Positions 50,726 to 59,021 of a DNA stretch of 64,000 nt are shown in pieces (within the stretch, counting starts at the first letter, position 1; the number at the start of each line of letters is the position of its first letter). Both the position numbers and the translations under genes were made by a program. The stretch comes from Anaerobacillus isosaccharinicus (GTDB lineage: Bacteria > Bacillota > Bacilli > Bacillales > Anaerobacillaceae): NCBI RefSeq assembly GCF_001866075.3, contig NZ_CP063356.1, positions 2,718,164-2,782,163 on the forward strand. Direction: 5' to 3'. The notes below the pieces were generated by a model that did not search any database, was not told the DNA's origin, and saw nothing but the letters and a program-made list of their open reading frames with translations.

Positions 50726-51673
50726 ATGAAATTAATTACAGATGCATTTGAAGGCGATCGACTAATCGGTTTTTTTCTTATTAAGGACCTACAGCAAAAA
50801 ATTGCTGCAAATGGCAGTGAATACTTTGATCTTGTTTTGGGAGATAGTTCAGGTACTATATCTGCAAAGCTTTGGGACATAACAGATGAACATAAAGAAA
50901 CTTATGCTGTAAAAAAAATTGCAAAGGTGGACGGTATTGTCACCCTATTTCGAAATCAAAAACAATTGCAAATTCAACGAATTCGTTTGTCACTTCCAGA
51001 AGATGACATAGAAATCCAAAGTCTCGTTCAAAAGTCAGATGTTTCAAGGGAGGAACTTTGGCAGGAATTAAGAATGTTTCTTGAGGAAATTTATTCTCCT
51101 ACATTAAATAAGCTAGTAAAAACAATCCTCATCTCAAAAGAAACTCGCGATGCTCTAACAACATTACCAGCAGGAATGAAGATGCATCACGCCTATTATG
51201 CAGGGCTTTTAGAACATATTGTCACACTTATGCAAAGTGCGATGCAATTATTTCCTATCTACCCACAATTAAATAAAGATCTAGTTTTAGCTACTTGCCT
51301 CTTACATGATATTGGAAAAACAAAAGAACTGTCAGACCCAATTAGTCCGGAGTATACAACAGAAGGAGAGTTAGTTGGTCATATTGTCTTAGGGATAGAA
51401 TTAATTAACGAGGCAGCTAGAGAAGTTGGAATACCTAGTCATGATGAAGAGCTTCTTGCATTAAAGCATTGTATTTTATCTCATCATGGAGATGTTGACC
51501 TTGGATTTGGTAGTGCAATTTCTGGAAAATTGCCTGAAGCTATCTTTTTTCATTACTTAGATCAGATTGATGCGAAGTTAAATGCGATGAAGATGTCGTT
51601 TAAAGGAAATTCTGAGGAATGGGTTTATTCTCCAATGCTTAAAAGGAAAATAAGAAACTTGAATAGGGAGTGA
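50726..51673 (+). CDS. yhaM: 3'-5' exoribonuclease YhaM
   Basis: A 315-residue metal-dependent exonuclease that trims RNA (and some DNA) from the 3' end. An N-terminal OB-fold domain (residues about 12-95, GFFLIKDLQQKIAANGSEYFDLVLGD) binds nucleic acid. The HD hydrolase domain follows (MHHAYYAGLLEHIVTLM, ATCLLHDIGKTKELSD with the HD pair, ALKHCILSHHGDVDLG). Catalytic His/Asp are present. ATG 50726 follows TTGGAGTG. It is 5 nt upstream of an EcsC-family gene, suggesting one transcript. Confidence 0.93.
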   Translation: MKLITDAFEGDRLIGFFLIKDLQQKIAANGSEYFDLVLGDSSGTISAKLWDITDEHKETYAVKKIAKVDGIVTLFRNQKQLQIQRIRLSLPEDDIEIQSLVQKSDVSREELWQELRMFLEEIYSPTLNKLVKTILISKETRDALTTLPAGMKMHHAYYAGLLEHIVTLMQSAMQLFPIYPQLNKDLVLATCLLHDIGKTKELSDPISPEYTTEGELVGHIVLGIELINEAAREVGIPSHDEELLALKHCILSHHGDVDLGFGSAISGKLPEAIFFHYLDQIDAKLNAMKMSFKGNSEEWVYSPMLKRKIRNLNRE

Positions 51674-51678
51674 CATGA

Positions 51679-52512
51679 ATGGAGTTAACAGGTCGGAAAA
51701 AAGCTGTAATGGAAACAATTGAAAACTGGGAACAGTCCTATTTTATTGATGACAATAAAAATAGCTATTATTCACTTGAAACTAGTTTTAACCAAACAAT
51801 TGAAGGTTGGCGACCTAACCTTCAGGAAAAATTATTAAAAACGGTTGATAGCATTATCTTTCATACCCATGCAATTGCGCAAAATAGTAAATATGATAAG
51901 GAAACGACTGCAAAAGTTTTAGACTTAGGTCGGGTTTTTAATGAAGACATTAATAAAATATCTGATATGAAGTTGTTAACAATTGATCAACTACGTTTTA
52001 TTGCCAATCAACATCTAGCAAAGCAAAGACTGATTTCATTAACTCAAGGAGGATTTTCCGGTATAGGAGGATTTTTTACAGTAGCTTTGGATCTACCCCT
52101 CATGCTTACAATAAACTTGCGTTCGATTCAATTAACGGCAATGACCTACGGTTATGATCTAAACAAACCATATGAATTAATGCTCGCGCTAAAAGTATTT
52201 CATGTTGCTACACTGCCAAAAACGATGCAAAAAGAAGGTTGGAGACACTTGTTGTTAGAACTTGATCAGTTTGAGGATGAATGGTTACTATTTGATGAAA
52301 AGAACGTATATAAATCTACAGTTTGGCTCCAACAACCAATAAAACAAATTGGGAAAGGGCTACTTTTATTTCTTATTCGAAAGAAAATGATACAAGGAGT
52401 TCCATTGTTGGGAATTACGGTTGGCGCAGCAGCTAATTATTTTTTAGCAAAACAAGTGTCGGAACTAGCCCATCATTTTTACCAAAAACGTTTTTTGTTA
52501 GAAAATAAATAA
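51679..52512 (+). CDS. EcsC-family protein
   Basis: A 277-residue protein of the EcsC family, named after the third gene of the B. subtilis ecs locus. The conserved centre reads QGGFSGIGGFFTVALDLPLMLTINLRSIQLTAMTYGYDL (near residues 115-155), followed by a second hydrophobic segment GVPLLGITVGAAANYFLAKQ near 245-265. This suggests membrane association. The function is unknown. The N-terminal 100 residues are polar and helical. It starts 5 nt after yhaM and is likely translated with it. Confidence 0.85.
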   Translation: MELTGRKKAVMETIENWEQSYFIDDNKNSYYSLETSFNQTIEGWRPNLQEKLLKTVDSIIFHTHAIAQNSKYDKETTAKVLDLGRVFNEDINKISDMKLLTIDQLRFIANQHLAKQRLISLTQGGFSGIGGFFTVALDLPLMLTINLRSIQLTAMTYGYDLNKPYELMLALKVFHVATLPKTMQKEGWRHLLLELDQFEDEWLLFDEKNVYKSTVWLQQPIKQIGKGLLLFLIRKKMIQGVPLLGITVGAAANYFLAKQVSELAHHFYQKRFLLENK

Positions 52513-52588
52513 TTTACCCAATATCCAGCATATTTCTTCAATACATTGACAAGTTGTTGTAAAATGAAGTTACATATTGGGGGTGTGT

Positions 52589-52903
52589 TTGTTGTATCGT
52601 TTTGAGTATGACCAACGTTTAGGGATTGCTATTCCTGATCTAGACCAAGAATGGCACCGCATTGATAAATCTACACAAGAAGAGATCTTGTCCCAATGGG
52701 AAGAAATTAGAGGAGATATTCCTGATCGTGTTAAACAACTAGAAGAAAAAATTAATCAAAAACAAAAAGCACTATTTAATGAAGACAACTTCAAAAAATC
52801 GTGTGAAATAAATACAGAAATCTCAGAACTAGCTTCAACAATCAACGACCTTTGGCTTTGGTTTAGAGCACAAAATGAGATTTCTACGAAAAGCCATCAT
52901 TAA
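52589..52903 (+). CDS. Small helical protein, unknown function
   Basis: Unrecognised protein of about 104 residues. It begins YRFEYDQRLGIAIPDLDQEWHRI, then a coiled-coil-like helix (PDRVKQLEEKINQKQKALFNEDNFKK) and a C-terminal INDLWLWFRAQNE. No signal peptide, membrane helix or known catalytic motif is visible. The start is probably TTG 52589 or 52592, both just after GGGGGTG. An earlier TTG (52577) sits on that site. A heptad repeat starts at its stop codon, and a terminator-like hairpin further on overlaps the next gene's ribosome binding site. Confidence 0.65.
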   Translation: MLYRFEYDQRLGIAIPDLDQEWHRIDKSTQEEILSQWEEIRGDIPDRVKQLEEKINQKQKALFNEDNFKKSCEINTEISELASTINDLWLWFRAQNEISTKSHH

Positions 52904-53007
52904 AAATGTAGAAACTAGAATGTAAAATGTAATTCGAAAGGGAAAGCTACGAAGCATTGCATAAATCATTCTAAATTCTACATTTTGCATTTTACATTCT
53001 ACATTAA
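52903..53007. repeat. Heptad inverted repeat, copy 8
   Basis: The left arm has AATGTAG, AAACTAG, AATGTAA, AATGTAA (52904-52932). The core is GCTACGAAGC (52946-52955). The right arm has ATTCTAA, ATTCTAC, ATTTTGC, ATTTTAC, ATTCTAC (about 52967-53004). It begins in the stop codon of the preceding gene. Confidence 0.8.
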
Positions 53008-53011
53008 AGAC

Positions 53012-53059
53012 CCTCCACTTGCTCATCCTACACTTAGAAGAGTTGTGGAGGTTTTTTTT
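53012..53059 (+). terminator. Terminator-like hairpin that contains the next gene's ribosome binding site
   Basis: CCTCCAC (53012-53018) pairs with GTGGAGG (53045-53051), then eight T residues run up to the ATG at 53060. GGAGG is the Shine-Dalgarno of the hydrolase gene, so folding would both end transcription and hide the site. Confidence 0.6.
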
Positions 53060-53893
53060 ATGGGGTTTATGAATATTGCTGGATCTCTTATTTATTATGA
53101 AGACACCCGAGATGGTGATGAAGTACTTGTTTGCATTCATGGCTTTATAAGTTCTTCGATTTGTTGGCACCCTATCTTAACTCATTTATCGAAGCGTTTT
53201 CGGGTAATTGCCTTTGACTTGCCGGGCTTCGGGAAAACTCTGGCTAGCCCAGGTTATAAGTTTACGTTAAAAAATCTAGGGGTGACGACGAACCAAATAG
53301 TGGAACAAATGGGTCTTCGGGATGTTCATTTAGTCGGTCATTCTCTTGGGGGGCAAATTGCACTGCAAGCTGTAAAAAATAATCCAAGTCACTATCAAAA
53401 GCTTTTCTTAATTGCAGCGTCTGCAAGGAGAAAGCGACCACCTTGGTTAGCCAGGCTTTTTTGTTATTTTCCATATCTAGATGAAGCTGCCTACCGCTTT
53501 TATTTTCAAGATGAACTTGTGAATATCGGCATATCTAAAGTTTTAGCTGGTGGAGTTGGACTCGAACAAGAGGTGCTACAACCATATATTGATACCTGTA
53601 AGCGCATAGAAGTTGTCCAGGCAGTATTAAAATTAGGGAAAGACCGTGAAGATGATATGTATGAGGAAGATTTGCAAAAAATTACAAACGAAACATATTT
53701 ACTTTGGGGAAGAGAAGATCAGGTTGTGAAAATAACGGAAGGTGAATTTTTACACAATAACTTGAAAAATTCAACGCTAGCTATTATTGAACATTGTGGT
53801 CACCTTCCTATGGAAGAATATCCAACAACCGTGTTGCATCATCTATATTCATTCTTTCAGCCGAATTATTTGAACGTGACAAAATTTAATTAA
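53060..53893 (+). CDS. alpha/beta-fold hydrolase
   Basis: A 277-residue cytoplasmic alpha/beta hydrolase. The oxyanion region is VCIHGFISSSICWHPIL. The nucleophile elbow is HLVGHSLGGQIALQA (Ser near residue 100). The acid is Asp in YLLWGREDQVVK (near 225), and the base His is in IEHCGHLPMEEYP (near 252). A cap domain lies between about 125 and 195. The substrate cannot be told. ATG 53060 follows GGAGG with 8 nt between, all T. It is unrelated in sequence type to its neighbours yhaM/EcsC and argG. Confidence 0.85.
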   Translation: MGFMNIAGSLIYYEDTRDGDEVLVCIHGFISSSICWHPILTHLSKRFRVIAFDLPGFGKTLASPGYKFTLKNLGVTTNQIVEQMGLRDVHLVGHSLGGQIALQAVKNNPSHYQKLFLIAASARRKRPPWLARLFCYFPYLDEAAYRFYFQDELVNIGISKVLAGGVGLEQEVLQPYIDTCKRIEVVQAVLKLGKDREDDMYEEDLQKITNETYLLWGREDQVVKITEGEFLHNNLKNSTLAIIEHCGHLPMEEYPTTVLHHLYSFFQPNYLNVTKFN

Positions 53894-53987
53894 TAATTAT
53901 CAACTTTTTTTATAAATATGTATTGCAAAAAACGTAGAATGTTGATAAAGTATTGATTAACGATTTATTTGGTATTCAAGTTTGATT

Positions 53988-54019
53988 AGAGAGCTTTAAA
54001 CAAAAGCCTCTTTTCTTTT
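53988..54019 (+). terminator. Terminator or attenuator-like hairpin before argG
   Basis: GAGAGCTTT and AAAGCCTC pair around AAACA with T-rich sequence after (TTTTCTTTT). It may end the hydrolase transcript or, if the argG promoter lies upstream, attenuate argGH. Confidence 0.45.
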
Positions 54020-54082
54020 AGAAACCAATGTATAAATATAATTAATTAAGCATCAATATTCATAAATGGGGGAATGACTGAA

Positions 54083-55291
54083 ATGAGTAAGAAGAAAGTA
54101 GTGTTAGCGTATTCTGGTGGATTAGATACATCTGTAGCAATTAAATGGTTAGGAGACCAAGGTTATGATGTATACGCTGTTTGTTTAGATGTAGGTGAAG
54201 GAAAAGACCTTCAATTTATAAAAGAAAAAGCAATAACTGTTGGTGCAGTTCAATCTTACACGGTTGATGCAACAAAAGAATATGCAGAAGAGTTTGTACT
54301 GACTGCTTTACAAGCACACGCAATGTATGAAGGCAAATATCCGCTTGTTTCAGCACTTTCTCGCCCACTAATTTCAAAAAAATTAGTTGAGATTGCAAAT
54401 CAAATCGGTGCAGACGCTGTAGCCCACGGATGTACAGGAAAAGGAAATGACCAAGTACGTTTTGAAGTGTCAATTCAATCGTTAAATCCAGATTTAGAAG
54501 TATTAGCACCTGTACGTGAGTGGGGTTGGAGCCGTGATGAAGAAATTGAATATGCGAAGACGCATAACATCCCAATTCCAGTAAATTTAGATAATCCATA
54601 TTCTGTTGACCAAAATCTTTGGGGCAGAAGTTGTGAATGTGGTGTTTTAGAAGATCCATGGGCAACACCACCTGAAGGCGCATATGAGTTAACGGTTGCT
54701 TTAGAAAATACACCTAACGAGGCAGAATATGTTGAAATCGGCTTTAATGAAGGTGTACCAGTGACGTTAAATGGAAAAGCATTTGAGCTTGATCACTTAA
54801 TTTTAGAGCTTAATAGCATTGCAGGAAAACATGGTGTTGGACGAATTGACCATGTTGAAAATAGATTAGTAGGAATTAAATCACGTGAAGTGTATGAGTG
54901 CCCAGGTGCTACTACACTACTAAAAGCACATAAGGAATTAGAAGATTTAACATTAACAAAAGAAGTAGCTCATTATAAGCCAGTTATTGAAAAGAAAATT
55001 ACCGAAATGATTTATGATGGCTTATGGTTCTCACCGTTAATGCCAGCTCTTCAAGCGTTTCTAAAAGAAACACAAAAAACAGTAACAGGAACTGTTCGTG
55101 TAAAACTGTTTAAAGGTCATGCCATTGTGGAAGGACGTAAATCTGAATTCTCACTATATGATGAAAAGCTTGCAACCTACTCATCTGATGATGAATTTGA
55201 CCACAGTGCAGCAGTTGGATTTATTAAACTTTGGGGATTACCAACAAAAGTTCATAGTATGGTAACAAAGAAGGGAGTAAATCAACAGTGA
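54083..55291 (+). CDS. argG: Argininosuccinate synthase ArgG
   Basis: A 402-residue ATP-dependent ligase joining citrulline and aspartate to argininosuccinate. The PP-loop is [20 protein letters not shown] at the N-terminus. Other motifs: [37 protein letters not shown] and [19 protein letters not shown] 54083 has GGGGG 10 nt upstream; the earlier ATG (54074) is 1 nt from it. TATGAAT just upstream (minus strand) resembles one half of an arginine-repressor box and would be a natural place for AhrC/ArgR. It overlaps argH by 4 nt. Confidence 0.97.
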   Translation: MSKKKVVLAYSGGLDTSVAIKWLGDQGYDVYAVCLDVGEGKDLQFIKEKAITVGAVQSYTVDATKEYAEEFVLTALQAHAMYEGKYPLVSALSRPLISKKLVEIANQIGADAVAHGCTGKGNDQVRFEVSIQSLNPDLEVLAPVREWGWSRDEEIEYAKTHNIPIPVNLDNPYSVDQNLWGRSCECGVLEDPWATPPEGAYELTVALENTPNEAEYVEIGFNEGVPVTLNGKAFELDHLILELNSIAGKHGVGRIDHVENRLVGIKSREVYECPGATTLLKAHKELEDLTLTKEVAHYKPVIEKKITEMIYDGLWFSPLMPALQAFLKETQKTVTGTVRVKLFKGHAIVEGRKSEFSLYDEKLATYSSDDEFDHSAAVGFIKLWGLPTKVHSMVTKKGVNQQ

Positions 55292-56670
55292 CAGCTAAAC
55301 TTTGGGGCGGACGTTTTACAAAAAAAGCAGAAAGTTGGGTGGATGCCTTTGGGGCATCCATTGGCTTTGATAAAGAATTAGTTAAAGAAGATATTCAAGG
55401 GAGCGTTGCTCACATCAAGATGCTTGGTAAGTGTGGTATTGTTCCACAAGCAGATGTAGAAAAAATAATCTCTGGACTCGGGATTATTCTAGAAAAAGCC
55501 GAAAAAGGTCAACTGGACTATAATGTCCAAAATGAAGATATCCACCTGAATATTGAAAAGTTTTTAATTGATGAAATTGGCGAAGTTGGTGGAAAGCTTC
55601 ACACTGGTAGAAGTCGAAACGATCAAGTAGCCACAGATATGCATCTTTACTTACGAAATCAAGTAAAAGAAATGATGGAATCAATTAAGCATCTTCAAGA
55701 AGCCATTCTTGAACAAGGTAAGCAACATGTAGAAACTATTATTCCTGGTTATACCCATTTGCAAAGGGCTCAACCAATTTCCTTTGCCCATCATCTAATG
55801 ACTTACTTCTGGATGTTAGAGAGAGATTATGAGCGTTTTCATGATAGTTTAAAACGCATTAACATCTCGCCATTAGGAGCAGGTGCTCTTGCAGGGACAA
55901 CATTCCCAATTGACCGTGAGTATACTGCAGAACTTTTAGGTTTTGATTCGATTTATGAGAACAGTATGGATGCAGTTAGTGATCGCGACTTTATTGTTGA
56001 ATTTCTAAGTAACTCTTCAATGGTGATGATGCATTTATCACGTTTTTGTGAAGAACTTATCCTATGGTCAAGTCAAGAGTTTCAATTTGTCGAAATAGAT
56101 GATGCTTTTGCTACGGGGAGTAGTATTATGCCTCAAAAGAAAAACCCGGATATGGCTGAATTGATCCGTGGAAAAACTGGCCGAGTTTATGGAAACCTGT
56201 TTTCATTACTAACAGTGTTAAAAGGTTTACCATTGGCTTATAACAAAGATATGCAAGAAGATAAAGAAGGCATGTTCGATACAGTTCATACTGTAAAAGG
56301 AAGCTTACAAATCTTTGCTGGAATGATTGAGACGATGAAAGTCTTAGGTGCAAATATGGAGAAAGCAACGAATGAAGATTTCTCTAACGCGACTGAACTT
56401 GCTGATTATCTAGCGACAAAAGGGATGCCATTCCGTGCTGCTCATGAGGTAGTAGGGAAACTAGTTCTCCACTGTATTCAAAACAAAAAGTTTTTACTAG
56501 ACTTAACAATGGAAGAATTTAAAGAAGCTAGCTCACTGTTTGAAGACAACATCTATCAAGTGCTAGAGCCGAAAACGGTTGTTGCTAGACGTAACAGTGC
56601 AGGTGGAACTGGATTTGAGCAAGTAAAGGTAGCCCTTACTAAGGCAGAGATGTTAATTAGTCGAAAATAA
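55288..56670 (+). CDS. argH: Argininosuccinate lyase ArgH
   Basis: A 460-residue fumarase-superfamily lyase that splits argininosuccinate into arginine and fumarate. Motifs: [66 protein letters not shown] and the signature [20 protein letters not shown] (catalytic Ser in GSSIMP). It starts with GTG, whose last bases form the argG stop (GTGA), so the two are translationally coupled. A GGGAG site lies within the end of argG. A terminator follows. Confidence 0.97.
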   Translation: MTAKLWGGRFTKKAESWVDAFGASIGFDKELVKEDIQGSVAHIKMLGKCGIVPQADVEKIISGLGIILEKAEKGQLDYNVQNEDIHLNIEKFLIDEIGEVGGKLHTGRSRNDQVATDMHLYLRNQVKEMMESIKHLQEAILEQGKQHVETIIPGYTHLQRAQPISFAHHLMTYFWMLERDYERFHDSLKRINISPLGAGALAGTTFPIDREYTAELLGFDSIYENSMDAVSDRDFIVEFLSNSSMVMMHLSRFCEELILWSSQEFQFVEIDDAFATGSSIMPQKKNPDMAELIRGKTGRVYGNLFSLLTVLKGLPLAYNKDMQEDKEGMFDTVHTVKGSLQIFAGMIETMKVLGANMEKATNEDFSNATELADYLATKGMPFRAAHEVVGKLVLHCIQNKKFLLDLTMEEFKEASSLFEDNIYQVLEPKTVVARRNSAGGTGFEQVKVALTKAEMLISRK

Positions 56671-56674
56671 GTCA

Positions 56675-56704
56675 AGGAGGCTGACCAATTGGTTAGCCTC
56701 TTTT
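56675..56704 (+). terminator. Terminator of argGH
   Basis: AGGAGGCTGACC pairs with GGTTAGCCTC (one G-U) around AATT, followed by TTTT. Confidence 0.8.
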
Positions 56705-56763
56705 AGCATTGTAATAAGGATAAATTTTTCTATTGCATGGAAGCTTTAGGCCGCCAATGTACT

Positions 56764-57198
56764 CTAATTACGAACGATTAGCACGTCGCACTTTGCACTC
56801 CTAGCAATGTATTCTGAAACACTTCCAATAAGAAGGCGTTCTACAGCATTCAAACCTGTAGCACCTGTAATAATTAAATCGATCTCATATTTATTTGCCA
56901 AATCTTTTGAAACTTTTACTTTAGGTGATCCGAAATCTAGGACACATACAGCCTCTATGCCAGCTTTTTCAACTTCAGCTTTATATTCAGTAAGCATGTC
57001 CTTGGCGTATTCTTCTGCTCTAGTAACAATAGCTCTGTCGTACTGTTCGACAGTTGCAAATGTTCTAGTGTCGACTACGTGACTGATAAAGATTTTCGCA
57101 TGATCTTTTTTAGCAATATCGATCGCTTTAAGTAATGCCTTCTTTGCTTCGTTTGAACCATCAACTGCTACTAAAATGTTTGCGTAGTTTTTTTCCAT
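56764..57198 (-). CDS. UspA-family universal stress protein
   Basis: A 144-residue UspA-fold protein of the ATP-binding subgroup. ILVAVDGSNEAKKALLKAI forms the first strand and loop, and the nucleotide motif G-2x-G-9x-G-[ST] is present as GATGLNAVERLLIGSVSEY (near residue 110). Such proteins aid survival in starvation or stress; the specific role is unknown. AAGGAGTG precedes the ATG. It is encoded alone, opposite to argGH, and divergent from a 45-codon gene. Confidence 0.92.
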   Translation of the reverse strand: MEKNYANILVAVDGSNEAKKALLKAIDIAKKDHAKIFISHVVDTRTFATVEQYDRAIVTRAEEYAKDMLTEYKAEVEKAGIEAVCVLDFGSPKVKVSKDLANKYEIDLIITGATGLNAVERLLIGSVSEYIARSAKCDVLIVRN

Positions 57199-57340
57199 GG
57201 GATCACTCCTTAATATAAAAAATGTATGTCTTTACAACTTAAGTATATCATGAATGAACTACTAAAATTTGGTTAAGCTGACATAAATCATGAATGATTG
57301 ATGAATAATATTTTATGAGGAAAGAAGGAGGTGTTGATGA

Positions 57341-57478
57341 ATGAAGGACCCAAAGTTTCAAAACACGATTTTTGATGAAGAAGGCGAAGCTGTTGTTAGA
57401 CAACAATTATTAGATTCTTACTATGAAGGTACAACTGATACGAAAAAAAGAGATGAAATTGAACTTCAAGATAACTAA
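57341..57478 (+). CDS. Small acidic protein (45 aa)
   Basis: A 45-codon frame, MKDPKFQNTIFDEEGEAVVR ... QQLLDSYYEGTTDTKKRDEIELQDN, with GAAGGAGG 9 nt before the ATG and a perfect 11-bp-stem terminator 12 nt after the stop. That combination argues for a real monocistronic gene. The protein is strongly acidic and soluble. I do not recognise the family; it could be a sporulation or stress protein, but nothing shows this. Confidence 0.65.
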   Translation: MKDPKFQNTIFDEEGEAVVRQQLLDSYYEGTTDTKKRDEIELQDN

Positions 57479-57489
57479 TAAATATATCC

Positions 57490-57521
57490 AAACCTTGGTA
57501 TTTTGTTACCAAGGTTTTTAC
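57490..57521 (+). terminator. Terminator of the small acidic protein gene
   Basis: AAACCTTGGTA (57490-57500) pairs perfectly with TACCAAGGTTT (57507-57517), followed by a T-rich run. Confidence 0.88.
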
Positions 57522-57648
57522 TTTTACATAAGTCTATTAAAATTGCCTAAATAAATAACTGTAGGCATTCTTTTTTACTTTAAATTTACATAACACTATA
57601 ATAATGGTTGAAAGTAAGTGATTTATTAATGGGGGGGAGAAGATTTCC

Positions 57649-58407
57649 ATGCGTCATGCTTTGATCACAGCTGGAACGAAAGGTTTAGGAAAAAAAGTAA
57701 CTGAAAAGCTACTAGAAGATGGTTATAAGGTTTCAGTTAGTTACCGTAGCGATAAAGAAGCCGCGGAACGTTTGGCAATCGAATGGAAAAAGTATCATGG
57801 TTCCTTTCAATTTATTCAAGCCGATGTTACAAAAAAAGAAGAGTTGATTGATCTTGTTGACCATGCTGTAAACTCCTTCGGAAACATTCACATATTAGTA
57901 AATAATGCAGGACCCTATGTGTTTCAAAGAAAGAAGCTATTAGATTATAGTGAGAATGAATGGTATGAAATGCTAGAAGGAAATTTAAGTAGTGTTTTTC
58001 ATCTCGTAAAAAAAGTAATTCCGATGATGCGTGAGGAGAAATTCGGACGAATTATTACGTATGGATTTCAAGGTGCAGAAGGAACTCCAGGTTGGCTTTA
58101 TCGCTCTGCCTTTGCAGCAGCAAAAGTTGGCCTCGTATCGCTTACTAAAACAATTGCAATAGAAGAAGCGGAAAATGGTGTCACAGCTAATATGGTTTGT
58201 CCGGGTAATATTGTAGGCGATATGAAGGAAGCTTCAATTGCAGAATCTAGGCAAGTTTTTGATAGAGATACTCCAGTAGGTAGATCTGGGACAGGAGAAG
58301 ATATTGGTCGTGTTATATCATTTCTCTGCCATGAAAATTCTGATATGATTACAGGTACAGTCATAGAAGTTACTGGAGGCGTAGACGTATTACATCGTTT
58401 CCGATAA
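57649..58407 (+). CDS. ytkK: YtkK, SDR-family protein without the usual catalytic residues
   Basis: A 252-residue short-chain dehydrogenase/reductase fold. The cofactor loop is LITAGTKGLGKKV (TxxxGxG, residues 6-14), and the NNAG motif is present as LVNNAGPYVF. Where active SDRs have Ser and Tyr-x3-Lys, this protein has RIITYGFQGAEG and SAFAAAKVGLVSL: Phe replaces Tyr, only the Lys remains, and the Ser is absent. GNIVGD and VTGGVDV close the fold. It may be a non-catalytic NAD(P)-binding protein. GGGGGGAGAAG precedes the ATG. The name follows its order before ytkL. Confidence 0.8.
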   Translation: MRHALITAGTKGLGKKVTEKLLEDGYKVSVSYRSDKEAAERLAIEWKKYHGSFQFIQADVTKKEELIDLVDHAVNSFGNIHILVNNAGPYVFQRKKLLDYSENEWYEMLEGNLSSVFHLVKKVIPMMREEKFGRIITYGFQGAEGTPGWLYRSAFAAAKVGLVSLTKTIAIEEAENGVTANMVCPGNIVGDMKEASIAESRQVFDRDTPVGRSGTGEDIGRVISFLCHENSDMITGTVIEVTGGVDVLHRFR

Positions 58408-58505
58408 ATAATGTAAAATGTAAAATTTAGAATGTAGAATTATTTGTAAGGCTTCGAAGCAAAACAAAACCAATTCTACATTTTACATTCTGCATTATAC
58501 ATTAG
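58408..58505. repeat. Heptad inverted repeat, copy 9
   Basis: The left arm has AATGTAA twice, AATTTAG, AATGTAG (58409-58437). The core is GGCTTCGAAGC (58450-58460). The right arm has ATTCTAC, ATTTTAC, ATTCTGC, ATTATAC (about 58472-58500). It begins just after the ytkK stop. One of the best-paired copies. Confidence 0.85.
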
Positions 58506-58551
58506 TATAAATCATCCATTATTTACTAATAGTAGTAATGAGGTGATACAC

Positions 58552-58926
58552 ATGAAAAAATTATTAATTCCAGTTTTGTTTATTGGTTGTTTGATCATAT
58601 TTCCTTCCCAAAGTAGTGCTCTTAATTTAATGGAAAGTTTCTTTTTAAAAATTACCGTTTTAGAAAAGGATATTGAATATCAATGGGAATACACGAGTCC
58701 AGGAAAGTATGAGTATGAAAAAGGAGAAAAAGTAATAAAAACAAAAGAAGCAAAAGAAGAGATGGCGCATATCCTTCAAATACTAGATTTATCTGAAAAA
58801 GCGAATGTTGAAAATATGGTCAAAGCATTAAAAGAAGACCGTTTCCCACACTTAGAACGCCTCGACATCCGCTGGATGACAGGCGAGCATAAATTATATA
58901 CATGGGTTTGGGATGCAAATGACTAA
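58552..58926 (+). CDS. Small secreted protein, unknown function
   Basis: Unrecognised 124-residue protein. Residues 1-25 form a signal peptide (MKKLLIPVLFIGCLIIFPSQSSA) with a likely cut after SSA. The mature part is charged and looks folded: FFLKITVLEKDIEYQWEYTSPG, a helix KEAKEEMAHILQILDLSEKANVENM, and a C-terminal LDIRWMTGEHKLYTWVWDAND. The start is ATG 58552 with GAGGTGA upstream. It lies between two heptad repeats, and the second begins within its stop codon. It is not part of the conserved ytkK-ytkL order as I know it. Confidence 0.7.
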   Translation: MKKLLIPVLFIGCLIIFPSQSSALNLMESFFLKITVLEKDIEYQWEYTSPGKYEYEKGEKVIKTKEAKEEMAHILQILDLSEKANVENMVKALKEDRFPHLERLDIRWMTGEHKLYTWVWDAND

Positions 58927-59021
58927 TGTAGAATGTATAATGTAGAATTTAAAATTTTTGAGGGAGGTGCTTCGAAGGCTCCTCCTTTAAAATTTCATTT
59001 TACATTTTACATTCTACATTA
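58923..59021. repeat. Heptad inverted repeat, copy 10
   Basis: The left arm has AATGTAG, AATGTAT, AATGTAG, AATTTAA, starting in the TAA stop of the secreted-protein gene. The core is GGAGGTGCTTCGAAGGCTCC. The right arm has ATTTTAC, ATTTTAC, ATTCTAC, ending at ATTA, which is the stop of the opposing M24 peptidase gene (59019-59021). It thus contributes to both stop codons. Confidence 0.85.
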
